This document shows, piece after piece, positions 35,484 to 48,164 of a DNA stretch of 64,000 nt (the stretch's first letter is position 1; each line of letters starts with the position of its first letter). The notes beneath the pieces are model-generated. The model did not search any database. It had not been told where the DNA came from and saw only the letters and a list, made by a program, of their open reading frames with translations. The DNA comes from Manihot esculenta (lineage: Eukaryota > Streptophyta > Magnoliopsida > Malpighiales > Euphorbiaceae), in NCBI RefSeq assembly GCF_001659605.2, contig NC_035176.2:29754716-29818715 (forward strand). The letters run 5' to 3'. The position numbers were made by a program, and so were the translations under genes.

Positions 35484-36074
35484 TCAAGGATTATCGACGC
35501 TAGGCCTGCCACCGCTGTTCTCGTCAAGCCTATTAATCATATACAGAGCATTACTAGTAACCCTAGCCATATTTCTGATCTTTCGCTTCACATCACTCTT
35601 CACCTTGCTTTCAACTCCCTCAAATCCATCAAGACACGTGTCCTCGTTCGTCAGAGCAGCGCTCACCCACGTCTCCGCATTGCTCATCTGCCATCGGAAC
35701 GTTTCGCTTCTCAAATGTTTCAACTCATCCAGTGTGCTGCTCAACTCCTCCACTGCATCAGATATCTGCTCAACGCAATCACTTAGTGCGACTCTTTCTC
35801 TCTTAGCTTTAAGCCCTGAGAGGGAGCTTAGGTACTTCGACGCCTTACTGGCACGAGCCAGGCTGACCTTGACGGCGGCTTGGGCGAGGTCGCGAGGGGT
35901 GTTGGCCGGGCCGGAGTATGAGGAGAGAGTGTGGATGCATAGGGTAGGGTAACTGGCATGGAGGCACGATGAACGGACCAGATCTTGCTGTGCATTCTGG
36001 CTGAAGTTTGGAGCGGCGGAGCTGGGAGTGAAAGAGAGGAAAATGAAGAGAAGGAGAGAGAAGAAGGGAGGCAT
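35484..36074 (-). CDS. PMEI / invertase inhibitor-like secreted protein
   Basis: Single-exon, 196-aa protein. It opens with a signal peptide (MPPFFSLLLFIFLSF..., cut near SSAAP), so it should enter the cell wall or vacuole. The mature part shows the PMEI-domain pattern: SSCLHASYPTLC (first Cys pair), LSDCVEQISDAVEEL (third Cys) and ALTNEDTCLDGF (fourth Cys). Such proteins bind and block pectin methylesterases or acid invertases, and sequence alone does not say which. I chose the Met at 36074 over an in-frame Met at 36164 because it starts the signal peptide and because a TATA box lies between the two. It resembles the '21 kDa protein' group of the family. The gene looks intact. Confidence 0.88.
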   Translation of the reverse strand: MPPFFSLLLFIFLSFTPSSAAPNFSQNAQQDLVRSSCLHASYPTLCIHTLSSYSGPANTPRDLAQAAVKVSLARASKASKYLSSLSGLKAKRERVALSDCVEQISDAVEELSSTLDELKHLRSETFRWQMSNAETWVSAALTNEDTCLDGFEGVESKVKSDVKRKIRNMARVTSNALYMINRLDENSGGRPSVDNP

Positions 36075-36128
36075 CGTACAGTCTTCAGTAGCTGTAGCTG
36101 TATAATGCTTGTCATGGCTGGCGTCGTT

Positions 36129-36135
36129 TTTTATA
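36129..36135 (-). promoter_or_regulatory. TATA box of the PMEI-like gene
   Basis: TATAAAA on the minus strand, 55 bp upstream of the chosen start codon. This puts transcription start near 36100, downstream of the rejected Met at 36164. Confidence 0.65.
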
Positions 36136-36139
36136 GGAG

Positions 36140-37411
36140 AGTGAAGTTTGAGAATGGGCTTCAAGTTGGTGCGTAATTACTAAACTAACCTCCTTTATAT
36201 TTCATAGTTTCAATGGGGCAGAAAAGATTTTCCATTATTATTATTTTTTATCTCGTCTAACTATTTCAATTTCAAGAATTTCCTCACCATTAATCTGTCA
36301 ATAGAAAAGTAGATAATTAAATGCATTTAATTTTTTTATAATATTTAATAATTAAAATTAATAAAAAAAATTAATTAATAAATATTTTAAAAATTTTTTA
36401 TACCACATAAACTAAATAATAATTTTAGTTAAAAACATTACCCATCAAATAATCATTTTTTATGAACAAAATGAATATCTTGAAAATATCCAAAATGGCG
36501 TGGAAGAAAGAAAAGACGTGAGGTTAAAATGGGGAAAAGGGGTAAAAGAGAAAACAAGGGAGTAAATGCAGAGCAGCGGATAGCGGTCGGCAACAAAATT
36601 TCTGCTCCCCGTATTTATTGTCCATGATGCTGCAGAGGCCCAGTTTTCTTCCCATAAGTTATGGGTAATTTATTTTTTTAAGATGCTATCAAAATTAGTA
36701 TTTTTTATTTTTTTATTCAATAATAAATAATTTATTTATTACCATTCATCTCAATTATGAGAAATATGCAAAAACTCTTAACCTCATAAAATATGGGTAG
36801 AAACTTTAAATTGATAATAAATTTTTCGGATGAAATATTATTATATAATTTTTTATATTATCGATAAAACTTTAAATTGATAATAAAATATGGGTAGAAA
36901 CTTTAAATTCAATAATAAATAGAATAAAGCTAAGAAAAGATAAAAGTTCATTTGAACACAGAATTTTCTAACAATATATATGAGAATGTGTGTATTTAAT
37001 AAAAAATATTTTTATTTATTTTTATAATAATTAATAATTTAAAATTTAATATTCACATAAGCATATATTTCTTAGCCTCTTCTTAATAAACAATCATATT
37101 TAATAAACTTTAACTGAGTGTAATATTTAGAGAAACCATAAAATTAAAAAAAAAAAAAAAAAAAAGAACAAGCGAGCGTTGAGAGTGTCTAAGCTCTATC
37201 ACATTCACATCCAACGAGGCACAGCTCTTAAAAACCTTGAAAATGACCTTCAACGTCTCGCAGAGACTCGTAATTTCAAGATTTATACATGGTTTGTTTA
37301 AGGTTTATGCACAACTCTTTCAAGCCTTGAATTGCCCGTATATCCATCCCATAATGGTCAATTATTAAGTTTTCTTAGGTTATCTATTATTTGTATTGTG
37401 GTCAATAATTA
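36140..37411. other. AT-rich intergenic DNA
   Basis: A/T-rich with an A-run at about 37146-37165. The stretch 37165-37400 is more balanced but shows no coding frame. No gene seen. Confidence 0.5.
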
Positions 37412-37416
37412 TTATT
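37412..37416. repeat. Left target-site duplication (TTATT) of the copia element
   Basis: TTATT precedes the left LTR and recurs at 41693-41697. The site sits in a TTA-rich context, so part of the match could be chance. Confidence 0.7.
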
Positions 37417-37686
37417 TGTTGAAAATAATCCTCTGCCATGATTGTAAATCAATCAGTTGTTGGAAAGAATCCTCTGCCATGATTGTAAATCAATCAGTGA
37501 TCATCTGTCGTGATTGTAAATCAGTCAGTGATCAAATCTTACCATATTTAGCATAGCACGATTCTAGGACATAATTGAGGGCTCAATCAAAGGCCTAATT
37601 GTTCATATCATGTACTATATAAACTCTGTAACTTACTACACAAGAGGTAAGAAAATAAAAACAGTTTTCTTCCTATAATCTCAAGA
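37417..37686 (+). repeat. Left LTR of the copia element
   Basis: 270 bp. It opens with a tandem duplication of about 41 bp (TGTTG...AATCAGT twice), followed by a further partial copy (ATGATTGTAAATCAGTCAGT). TATATAAA at 37616-37623 is the likely promoter TATA box. Confidence 0.93.
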
Positions 37687-37700
37687 TGGTATCAAAGCAG
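37687..37700 (+). other. Primer binding site of the copia element
   Basis: TGGTATCAAAGCAG starts at the first base after the LTR and matches the initiator-Met tRNA 3' end type used by copia elements (TGGTATCAGAGC). Confidence 0.88.
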
Positions 37701-37782
37701 GTTTCGGTCTAAAAATATAGCCATCCTGCAATAATCCTTTACCAGATACTCTTCCCAACTTCTTTCTCTCACCGAAACAACA

Positions 37783-40700
37783 ATGGCCGACCTCCCCAGC
37801 CCGGTTGACCAATCTCAGGCAATAATTGATCCAATAGCAGACCTGTCACAAAAACTATTCCAGTTAATTTAGAATAGCCAAGATGGAAATCAGAAATCAG
37901 TGAACCAATTCACTCTTAATTCAGCACAGCCACCGTCCGACATAAAATTGAATGATTCCAATTATGTTATATGGGCAAAGATGATGGAGATGTTTATCAC
38001 GGCACTACAAGGAGCCGCGAAAGGAGGAGGCACGGGTGTCCCTTATGATCGGAAAGGAGGTATTTTAGGGTTAGAAAGGAGGGCAAATGACCTTTCTACC
38101 CCTGTCTCTTTAAATAAATCTAAATGTGCCTCTGCTTGTTTTAATTCTAACAAGGTACAAAATACTAGTGGGTGGATATTTGATTCAGGAGCCACAGACA
38201 CTATGACTAATGATCCTTCAGATTTTGTTGTGTCAGCCCCACCCTCAAAATCCAATATTCTAAACGCTACTGGTGGCTCTTTCCCGGTCATCGGTGGTGG
38301 TACCGTTTCTATAACCCCCACTTTAAATGTCTCCAACAGCCTCTATGTACCTTCCTTATCTTGCAAATTACTCTCTGTCAGTCAGATCACCAAACAGTTA
38401 AATTGCAGAGTACTCATGTATCCTCATTTTTGTGTTTTGCAGGATATTCATACGGGCACGGTACTGGGCCGTGGTACTGAGAAAGATGGACTGTACTATG
38501 TGCAGGAGATCTCAAGTACTGGGTCAGCTCATTTAGCTCAAGGGTCCTCAACCCGACAGTTATGGCTCTGGCACCGGTGCTACGGCCATCCCTCAAGTGA
38601 TTATCTTCGTACTTTGTTTCCTGAGTTTAAATCCATTGACATTCCAGTTTGTTCTTCATGTGTGCTTGCTAAGAGTCATAAGAGTACTTATCATATATCC
38701 ACAAATAAATCTGATACTCCCTTCTCAATAATACACTCTGATGTATGGGGGCCTGCCCCGGAAACTGTCTCCCCTGATTATAGATACTTTGTGACTTTTA
38801 TTGATGATTGCACTCGTGTTACTTGGGTTTACCTGTTAAGACAAAAAAGTGAAGTGGCTGAGAAATTCTGTGATTTTTTCCGCATGATTAAAACCCAATT
38901 TCACAAGACCATTCAAGTCCTCCGATCTGACAATGGGGGGGAATTTGTCAATAACCATCTCCAAACCTTTTTCCGGGATAATGGGATCCTTCACCAAACT
39001 ACTTGTCCTTATACACCACAACAAAATGGGATTGCTGAAAGGAAAAATCGACATATCCTTGAGACTGCCTGAGCCCTATTGTTTGAAGCCCAAGTTCCTC
39101 CTAAGTTTTGGTCTGAAGTAGTTGCCACATCCATTTACCTCATCAATCGACTTCCGTCTCGCGTCCTTAATTTCCAATCTCCCTTGCATACCTTGTCCTC
39201 TCATCACACCATCCCTTCCTTTCTTAACCTTCCACCTAAAATCTTTGGCTGTACAGTTTATGTTCACATTCCTAAAACACACCGCACTAAACTTGATCCA
39301 TGTGCTCTTAAGTGTGTTTTCTTTGGTTATGGTGTCCATAAAAAGGGCTATCGGTGTTTTGACCCAATCTCTAAACGGCTCTTCACTACCATGGACTGCA
39401 CTTTTCTGGAAGAGGAATATTTTTTTCCCTCGCCAACTAGCAGTGAGGGGGAGACAACGGCACAATCACCACCACTGCCAAATTGGCTTAGTCAGGAGGG
39501 GCCAGAACTTGATCATTCTTCTCTTCCTGAGTCTACACCAGAACTGGGAGACACTGACCATCTAGTACAGTCCTCGGTCTCAACGTCACAACCAGAACCT
39601 GACACCGTAGAATATCCTGAGGAACACACAACTGAGGTATGTGAATCTGAACTTTCCCCTGGTTCTAATAACCTTACTACTGAACCCATTTCCCTTGAGG
39701 TTTCTGAAACAGGCCAATATGTCCTACCCCCTCGGAATAATAGAGGAATTCCACCCAGGAGATATGATCCAGAATTCGAGGCAGCCAGGTCCAGATACCC
39801 TGTGGCAAATGTTACCAGAGGAGAAAGACTATCACCTCAGTTGGTCAACCTACAAAAAAACATTTGCTCAGAATGGATACCAAAGGATGCCACAGAGGCC
39901 CAGAAGGACAAAAGATGGGTTGAGGCGATGGAGACCGAGATGGATGCCCTGGAGAAAAACAAGACCTGGGAAAAATGCTGGCTACCCAAGGGAAAACGAC
40001 CAGTGGGATGCAAATGGGTGTTTACCATAAAGTATAAGTCAGACGGAACGGTGGACAGATATAAAGCTAGACTTGTAGCAAAAGGATATACTCAGACTTA
40101 TGGAGTTGACTATTCTGAAACATTCTCTCCAGTAGCAAAAATTGATACAATACGGGTCCTATTCTCTCTAGCTGCAAACCTAGACTGGCCACTTCACCAA
40201 TTTGATGTGAAAAATGCTTTCTTACATGGTGATCTGGAGGAGAAAGTATACATGGATGCTCCACCAGGGTTCATGAGTGGATATAGAAGGGGAGAAGTGT
40301 GTCGATTGAGGCGAGCCTTGTATGGGTTGAAACTGTCACCCAGAGCATGGTTTGGGAGATTTACTCAAGCAATGAAGAAAAATGGATATCGACAGAGTAA
40401 CTCCGATCACACTCTATTCTTGAAGAGGCAAGGAAGGAAGATCACGTGTTTGATTATATACGTGGATGACATGATTATAACTGGAGATGATGTGGACAAA
40501 ATCAAACAACTGAGGGACAACTTATTCCAAGAATTTGAGATGAAAGACCTGGGGATGCTAAAATATTTTCTTGGAATCGAAGTTCTCAGATCAAACCAGG
40601 GAATTCTAATATCACAGAGAAAGTACATTCTTGATCTGTTAACTGAAACAGGAATGATAGATTGCAAACCAGTCGATACTCCGGTAATGGTCAATCACGA

Positions 40701-41415
40701 GTTGAGCAAGGACTCAAAAGAAGGACCCACAGACAGGGGGAGGTACCAGAGACTGGTAGGAAAACTGATTTATTTATCACACACCAGACCAGACGTGGCA
40801 TATGCTGTGAGTTTGGTAAGTCAGTTCATGCATGATCCAAAACAAGACCATATGGAGGCAGCATTAAGAATCGTTCGATATTTGAAAGGAACAGCTGGGA
40901 TGGGCATGTTGTTCAAAAAGAATGGTCATTTCAGTATCAGTGGATATACGGACGCAAGTTGGGCAGGAGATCTCTCTAACAGACGATCTACTTCAGGATA
41001 CTTTACCTTTGTTGGAGGAAATTTGGTAACGTGGAAAAGTAAGAAACAGAAGGTGGTGGCACTGTCAAGTGCTGAAGCAGAATTCAGGGGAATAGCAAAA
41101 GGACTGGCAGAACTCCTATGGATCAGAAAGTTGATGTTTGAGCTTGGATTCCCATCAAAGGATGCAGCTGAACTCCGTTGTGACAACAAGGCGGCAATAA
41201 GCATTTCTGAAAATCCAGTTCAGCATGATCGAACAAAACATGTTGAAATAGACCGACATTTCATCAAAGAAAAGTTGGACAGTGGTCTGATATCTTTACC
41301 ATTTGTTCGATCAGAGGATCAATGGGCGGACATCCTAACCAAAGCAGTAGCTGGACGAATATTCCATGAGGTTTTGGGCAAGTTGGGTATGCTAGATCCA
41401 CATGAACCAACTTGA
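37783..41415 (+). pseudogene. Copia gag-pol polyprotein with two in-frame stops
   Basis: One frame of 1211 codons from ATG 37783 to TGA 41413-41415. It is broken by TAG at 37870-37872 in gag and TGA at 39070-39072 at the end of the integrase core, the latter probably a CGA-to-TGA change. Gag is very short: after LNDSNYVIWAKMMEMFITAL it jumps to sequence just before the protease, and the zinc knuckle is missing, so a deletion is likely. Then follow protease WIFDSGATDTM, integrase (HRCYGHPS...CSSC zinc finger, SDVWGP, SDNGGEF, QNGIAERKNR), RT (KARLVAKGYTQ, YVDDMIITGDD) and RNase H (GYTDASWAGD, SSAEAEF). No frameshifts are seen. It would have acted in cytoplasmic particles and at integration; as it stands it cannot encode a full polyprotein. 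Confidence 0.93.
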
Positions 41416-41422
41416 GGGGGAG
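41414..41422 (+). other. Polypurine tract of the copia element
   Basis: GAGGGGGAG lies flush against the right LTR and overlaps the pol stop codon by two bases. Confidence 0.85.
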
Positions 41423-41692
41423 TGTTGGAAAGAATCCTCTGCCATGATTGTAAATCAATCAGTTGTTGGAAAGAATCCTCTGCCATGATTGTAAATCAAT
41501 CAGTGATCCTCTGTCATGATTGTAAATCAGTCAGTGATCAAATCTTACCATATTTAGCATAGCACGATTCTAGGACATAATTGAGGGCTCAATCAAAGGC
41601 CTAATTGTTCATATCATGTACTATATAAACTCTGTAACTTACTACACAAGAGGTAAGAAAATAAAAACAGTTTTCTTCCTATAATCTCAAGA
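41423..41692 (+). repeat. Right LTR of the copia element
   Basis: 270 bp, same length and internal duplication as the left LTR, ends CAAGA. It is followed by the target duplication TTATT within a (TTA)n run to about 41716. Confidence 0.93.
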
Positions 41693-41697
41693 TTATT

Positions 41698-44600
41698 ATT
41701 ATTATTATTATTATTATACTGGTATCGAGTCTAGGTTTTATAAATGCAATTTATTTATATATATCAATAATTAAATATAAAATATTTAAATTATAATTTA
41801 TTTAATATTTAGATTTATAATAGTTAGTTTCATTGGAACGTCACATTTTTTTAATTTAATTATAGGATTGATAAATTTATAAAAATTTATAAATTATTTC
41901 AAAGTAACATCTTAAAATATAGTCATAATATTTGACAGTATTGTTGTTAATTTTCTTTTACCTATTTATTAAATAAAATTTTTTAAAAATTATCATTATT
42001 ATGAGCAGAAACTCTTTATAAAATCAATAATATTTTGTTAATTTATATTGAAAAATAAAAATAATTTGAATAATTTAACTGTTAGAAAAATACTTACAGA
42101 ACTAATATTGTGAACCTAGATTCTAATATTTATGTTGTGTTAAATGATTTTCAAAATATAAATATTTATTTTGAGGGTTAAAGTGTTTAATTTGGACATT
42201 ATAGTAAATATAATATTCATTCTATTTATTATAAAACTTTTATGTGGTAAAGATTTAAAATTTTCATGAAAAGAAAGCAATAGAATGGCATAGTTTAAGG
42301 GAAAATATTAAAAAAATAAAATAGAATTATTAAACCGAAAATAATTTATATTTGAAAAATATTTTTTATATTATATATTTTTGAAAAATATTTTTTTTTT
42401 ACGTGAAATAAAAGAAGTAGAAAAGTCTTTTATGGATGGAAATGATGTAGAAATTTTAGAATGGTGAAATAAAGAGTTCTATTTTTCTCCATTGATCTCA
42501 CTAAAATTTTGGATCATACTTTTCAAGAGTTTCACAATCAAGTGACATCCAAGAAATCACTTAAGTGAATTATTGTGAAAAGAACATGAACGATGGGCCA
42601 ATCAGAATAGTAAGCAAGTGCCAATTATATAGGGTCCACAAATAAGTGGGCTGCTAATTTTAGCTAATTTTCCACTTTACAGGCAGAAGAGGATCTCAAA
42701 TTTCTAGTTTCTTGTCTGGGTTTTAATAAACAAAGCAGCTGATCAAGATTGAATAAGTTGATGCTTTTTCATGATTTGGTTTGATCTTCAGGAATCAAAG
42801 GAAGTGAAACCAAGAAAAACTGGGCCCGGCTAGAAATTAATGATTGAACACAAACTCGGAACATCTCTGTCAATGTGGGATCTGCCCAATTGATTCAAAA
42901 AAGCACTTGAGTTTTCTCCAAGCTCTGAAACAGGGCATGTGCCAGGACAACAGTTGATGGGGCTACAATCCAATTATGCTCCACTTGTGACAAAATTTGG
43001 AGTTAGTTCCTGTTAACCCCTTGAGATTTTCTTACTTCACCTGATTAAAAGACTTAATTGTTTATATTTTTTGCAAAAATGTTTAAAACTTTTGATGAAA
43101 GAAAGATCATCTGGCCCCATTGAGGAAATGCTAGCTTGAATTGATTTCTAGTTCTGCATGAAGCTTTGCATGAAAGAAAGATATGTTTGCAAAACAGACT
43201 TACTGATTCTTCCTGTGTATAAATAGTGAAGTAGCAACATCATCAGTAAATTAAAGATCCAAATGGGACAAAAACACCCCACAAATAGATCCTTCTAGCC
43301 AACAACTACTCAAAATTTGGGTAACTTAATCATACTTGAGCCATAATTAGAGCATAATTGAAGGATTAAGACTGGTAATCTCAAGGCACACATCCGTACA
43401 AAACATCAACTGTGTAGGCTTACAAGGGTCAAGGTCGGAAGGTGGACAGCAAAGCCACACCCCCGTTTCCAAAACCTTAAGAAGAGGTGTTTCAATTTTA
43501 GGAGATTGAGAATTGAAAACAAGAGAATGCTTACAATTAAGGGGACAAAGCTTCCCTGCAAATTTGGCTGTAATGGGGGAAGAGGCTTTTGCCCATGTGA
43601 ACTACAAAAGTGGGGTTGAGCAGCAGCAAAAGCAAAGGGTCCCTCTCAATTTAATGGATGCTGCTGTTACTTCAATTAGCTGTTCACTTGATATATGTTT
43701 TTAACTGGCAAACAAAAGAGCTTGGCAAGCATTGATTGTCCTTCAATTATTAAAATTTTTTGTGGGTTTTCACTTGTCATGTAAGAAAGAAAGTGAATTG
43801 GCAAGGATGATCTTTGTTTGGCAAGCTGGAAATTGAAGCGTTAGTAGCAGGCAGCTGAGATAAAGACTCTGATATTTTGCTTATCCAGCTCGGAAAATCC
43901 AAGTTCCTAACTAGCACAATGGCTGTTAATTGTGGCGTACCAGATTCGTCGGTGCAATTATTTTGATTTGAAAAAATTATTATGTACTCCTTTTTGTCTA
44001 GTAAAATTAACTAATTCATTTTTATATTTTTAAAAATATATTAAATAGTATTTAAAATTTTTACATCATTAAAACTTGATTAGATAAAAATTTTTATCCA
44101 CTTTATTTTTTTACATATTATTAACATATAAATTGAATATTATAATTCTATTTTATTTTATTTTATTTTTAAAAATCATTTAAAAATATTTTTTAATATT
44201 TAATAAAATTTAATAAAAAAAATTATTTTTATTAATACGTATAAAAAAGTCTAAGTGAAAAAAAAAAAAAAAAAGAAATGGGCTTTGGAATCTCTTCTTT
44301 CCGTTAGCGTTAAGGCCATTATTGTACCATGTTTAGGCTTGAAGCCTTGTTATGAATGGAATGCAACATAAGGGCCTGTTTGGATGATGATTTCATGGTA
44401 TTATTTTTATTGTATAATTTTATAATATATTATATTGTACAACATTTATAAAAATGGTATAATTTATCATGGATCAATATAGTATTTGTTTGGTTGGATT
44501 TTGTTTTAAATAATAATTAAATTATCTAAATACCCTCATTCATTTTTAAAATACTAATTCCTCGCTTTTAATATATATTTTATATTTATTATAAATATTT

Positions 44601-47600
44601 AATTTTTTAAAAAATATATATTTAATAATTAATTATAATTAAATATTTAATAATAAATTAACATTTACAAAATAATATATTAATAAGGGTGATTATTAAA
44701 TTGGATATGCTGATTTGATTAGTTAAAGTAAATAATTGTTCTAAAGGTAAATTGGTCATATACAAAGGATAGGAAGGCAAAAGAAGAAACAAACTTTAAT
44801 AACAATGCAAAATCATTAATTTTTTAAAACTTAATTTTTAAAACAGATAATAATATTATACTTTATATTAATTTTAATTAGTTAAGAAAAATTTTAAAAA
44901 GATATATAAATTATAATAATATTAAATTTCTTAAAATAAATTAGATGGTAATTTTATTATTTATATTATATATATAAATATTTCATATATGTATAGTATG
45001 TATAGATTAGTATAAATTATTTAATATTATGTTATAATGATTATTATAAAATTATATCCTATAATAAAACTGATATAAAATAAATATAGAAATAAAATTT
45101 TAAATATTTGTAAAATATGAAGTTAAATGTTTTTATAAATATATATAGACGGTTTATTTATTAATAATTAATTAACTAAATAAATAATGATTTTTATAAT
45201 AGCATATCATTTTTATAATAACATTAAATTTCTAACATGTCTACCATTAAATTTATAGGTTTTGATATATATATATATATATATGGTAATAAAAAATTTT
45301 AAAATTTTTATACATGATTATTAAAATAACAAACTTAAATATTATATAAAAATATAAAAAATTAATTATCATAATATTAAAATAATAACAAATAGTTATT
45401 ATTTATTTAAATGTGATTGAGTTTTCATAGTAAATTTTAATTAAAATAAAAGCTTGATATAAGAAAAATTGAATTTAAATTTACCGAGATTTAATGAAAA
45501 AATATTATATTTTTGGGTGTAATTGCTTATCAAGTATTTTTTTTAATGTATTCGTAGAGTTAGTCCGAAAATAAATATATTTGAATAAATTTAAAAGATT
45601 TCATATTTTATTTTTTTAATTTCTAATTCATATTTCAAATAAAAAAATTTATTGAAATTAAAATTCAACTAATAATAATTTAATGATACATATTTTTCAA
45701 ATAATAAAATTATTTTATGATTGATAATATTTATTAACCGATGTGATTAGTGTTTTGTTGTTTAGATTTTCATTTTCAATAATTTAGGAAGCTCGAACTG
45801 CATTATATCTCAATTTAAATTATTTATATATTATTAATTTTAATAAAAAAATATAATTTTTAATAAATATTTTAATATTAAATTGAATATTAAATCATTA
45901 TGAAAAGATAAATAATTTAATAATATAAAATTATTAGATAATATATTAGTGATTTTAATTATCAATTATTATATTTGAATATTAAAGTAAAAAATTAATA
46001 TTTATTATAAATAAATATTTAAATTTTGGTTATATACATTAATAAATAAATAAAAATATCAAAATTAAAATAATATTATTGGATAATAAACGATAATATA
46101 ATTAAGTCATTGGATAATGATAATTTAATTTTTAATTAAAATATTAAAATATTATTTCAATTTTAATTATTTAATAAAATATTTAAATTTATGAGCTCAA
46201 AATTATATAGTATATATAGATATTGCTTTTAAAATTATTAAAAATGATATTTAAATTTTAAAGTGAATAATAATTCATATGATAAATTATTAAAGTGATA
46301 ATTTTATGATATAAAATAATATTTATTAAGAATAATTAACAGTATCACTCCATTTATTAAAAGATAATAATAAAATATTAAATAATTTAAGTAATAAAAT
46401 TATTTAATTTTTAAAAATATATTAAATGTTAAATTATTAAGATAATATTAAAATAACACATAATAAATTTAAATTTAAAATTTTTTATTATTATTTATAT
46501 TTATATTATTATAAATTAAAAAGTAATTTTTTAAATAAAGTAATTACGTGATTTAAATTCATTCAATTAAATTTTTATGTTAAATTTAATATTACTCTCT
46601 TGATGGGTCTAAGTTTAAATTTTTATTTTTTTAATTCTCTAATAAAAACATTAAGACTGTTTATTTGTAAAAAATAATTTATACTTAAAAGTAATATTTT
46701 ATATAAAAGATATTTTATTATAGAAATTATTTTTTAATAAGGTAATTTATTTTTTATTATCTAATTTTAATTAAAAAAATAAAATATATTAATAAATTTA
46801 TATATATAAATTTTAATAATAATTTTAAAAAATGAAAAATATTTTTTTAAAAAGAGTTTTTTTATTATGTTTTAATTTTTCCCTTAATTAAAAAAATATT
46901 TTTTTATTAATTAATTTTTTAAATATTTTAAACATTATAAATTTTTTAAAAAAAAATTAAAAAATTTTATATAAAACAAACGAAATTTAAAAATACATAT
47001 TTTTTTAAGTATTTGGTCGTAAAATTAACAGTTTATAATTTTTCTCTACGTGAATTCATTAGTGGAGAAGAAACGTGGCATGATCTCATTGGAAGGGAGT
47101 ATTATATAGCATTCTCCACATAAGATGTTTAATTTTACAACCTTTGAAAATAAATGGCTGCGGACTGCAATGCTGACATAAAGAAGAATATGCGAATATG
47201 ATTCAAAAGGATAATGACCATACGATGGGCTAGCAACATCAAACTACTTCCGGCTACGGAATATTATAATTTTATTAAAAATTAATAAATTTAAATTTAC
47301 TTTTAACAATCATCCACGTCATGATTAATTTAAGAAAATAAGTTGAATTTAAGTTCTATACTTTTATTATAAATTAATAAATTCAATTTTACTTTTTTTA
47401 TCAATTAAGTATTTATATTTTTATAAATAATCAAATAAATCCTCACATAATATATAATATTTTTAATAAGAAAATATTATGTTTTTATAATTTAAAATAT
47501 CAAAATTTAGTATTATAATTAATATAATTTTTTTAAAAAAATATAGAAGCAGTAAATAATTTTATAATTAAAAAATATTATTTTATTATTACAAAATAAT

Positions 47601-47656
47601 AGTATTATATTATATTAAGAATTATTTAATAAGAATGGTAGAAGAAAATATTAATT
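41698..47656. other. Long AT-rich intergenic region
   Basis: Almost 6 kb of mostly A/T-rich sequence with no coding gene. The stretch 42560-43960 has more balanced composition and could hide a non-coding transcript or old repeat, but I find no exon structure. GGGCCTGTTTGGAT at 44372 looks like a MITE end without a partner. A copy of a dispersed AT repeat lies at about 45550-45650. Confidence 0.45.
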
Positions 47657-48080
47657 TTGAATGGCTTCTGATGACCGCCAGTTTTGATGATCGTTGGTTC
47701 TGATGACCTGAATTGAACTGAGGTCGAAGTCAGGAGAAAGAAAACAGATTTAAAACTCAGTAGAACCGACAAGCAGGTTAATCTATCGTTGTGCCACCTG
47801 ATCTGTGATTGAAGTAGGCGGGACAGACTCAAGACCTGGACCTCTCAAGAGAAGTTTTAGCACCGTGACGGGAAGCAGGAGAACAGGCCCCCGGCCATAC
47901 CAATATGGGCGTCGGAGAGAAATTAAATGACCGCCTGACAAGTATGGGCTAGCAGGTACGTCCGTACATATGAAACTGCCTAATAGAAATAAGTAGCATT
48001 GTAGTAGGGTGACAATTATGCATCACTAGAAGATAAGTAAAAGGGGAATAAAGGGAGGAATACATGATCCTCCAAGATCT
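47657..48080 (+). repeat. Diverged direct repeat, copy 1 (LTR-like)
   Basis: Matches 48166-48590 at an offset of about 509 bp. Shared phrases include AAATGACCGCCTGACAAGTA and AATAAAGGGAGGAATAC, plus GACTCAAGA(C/T)CTGGACC. The GC-richer composition stands out from the flanks. Confidence 0.7.
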
Positions 48081-48164
48081 ACAAAAACTTTCCCAGGGCC
48101 TGAAGACTTAAGGATTTACCTTTTCCTAATCATGGAATAATTATTGAGGAGGTGAGGAGACACT

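Larger units (their letters stand above)
37417..41692 (+). mobile_element. Ty1/copia LTR retrotransposon, recently inserted, inactivated
   Basis: 270-bp LTRs at both ends, a TGGTATCAAAGCAG primer site (initiator-Met tRNA type) directly after the left LTR, and a GAGGGGGAG polypurine tract directly before the right LTR. The inside is one polyprotein frame in the order gag, protease, integrase, RT, RNase H, which defines copia. The LTRs differ at about four positions by eye (roughly 1.5%), so the insertion is young. Two in-frame stops and a shortened gag make it non-functional. The LTRs start TGTTG and end CAAGA, where CAACA would be the perfect inverted end. Confidence 0.95.

Noticed and set aside
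36075..36164. Upstream in-frame Met of the PMEI-like gene
   Set aside because: The TATA box at 36129-36135 lies downstream of it, and the signal peptide begins at the later Met.
43513..43704. Short frame as a possible peptide gene
   Set aside because: It is under 65 codons, has no signal peptide or known motif, and lies in repeat-rich intergenic DNA.
44372..44500. GGGCCTGTTTGGAT resembling a MITE end
   Set aside because: I found no matching inverted end within about 1 kb and no target duplication.
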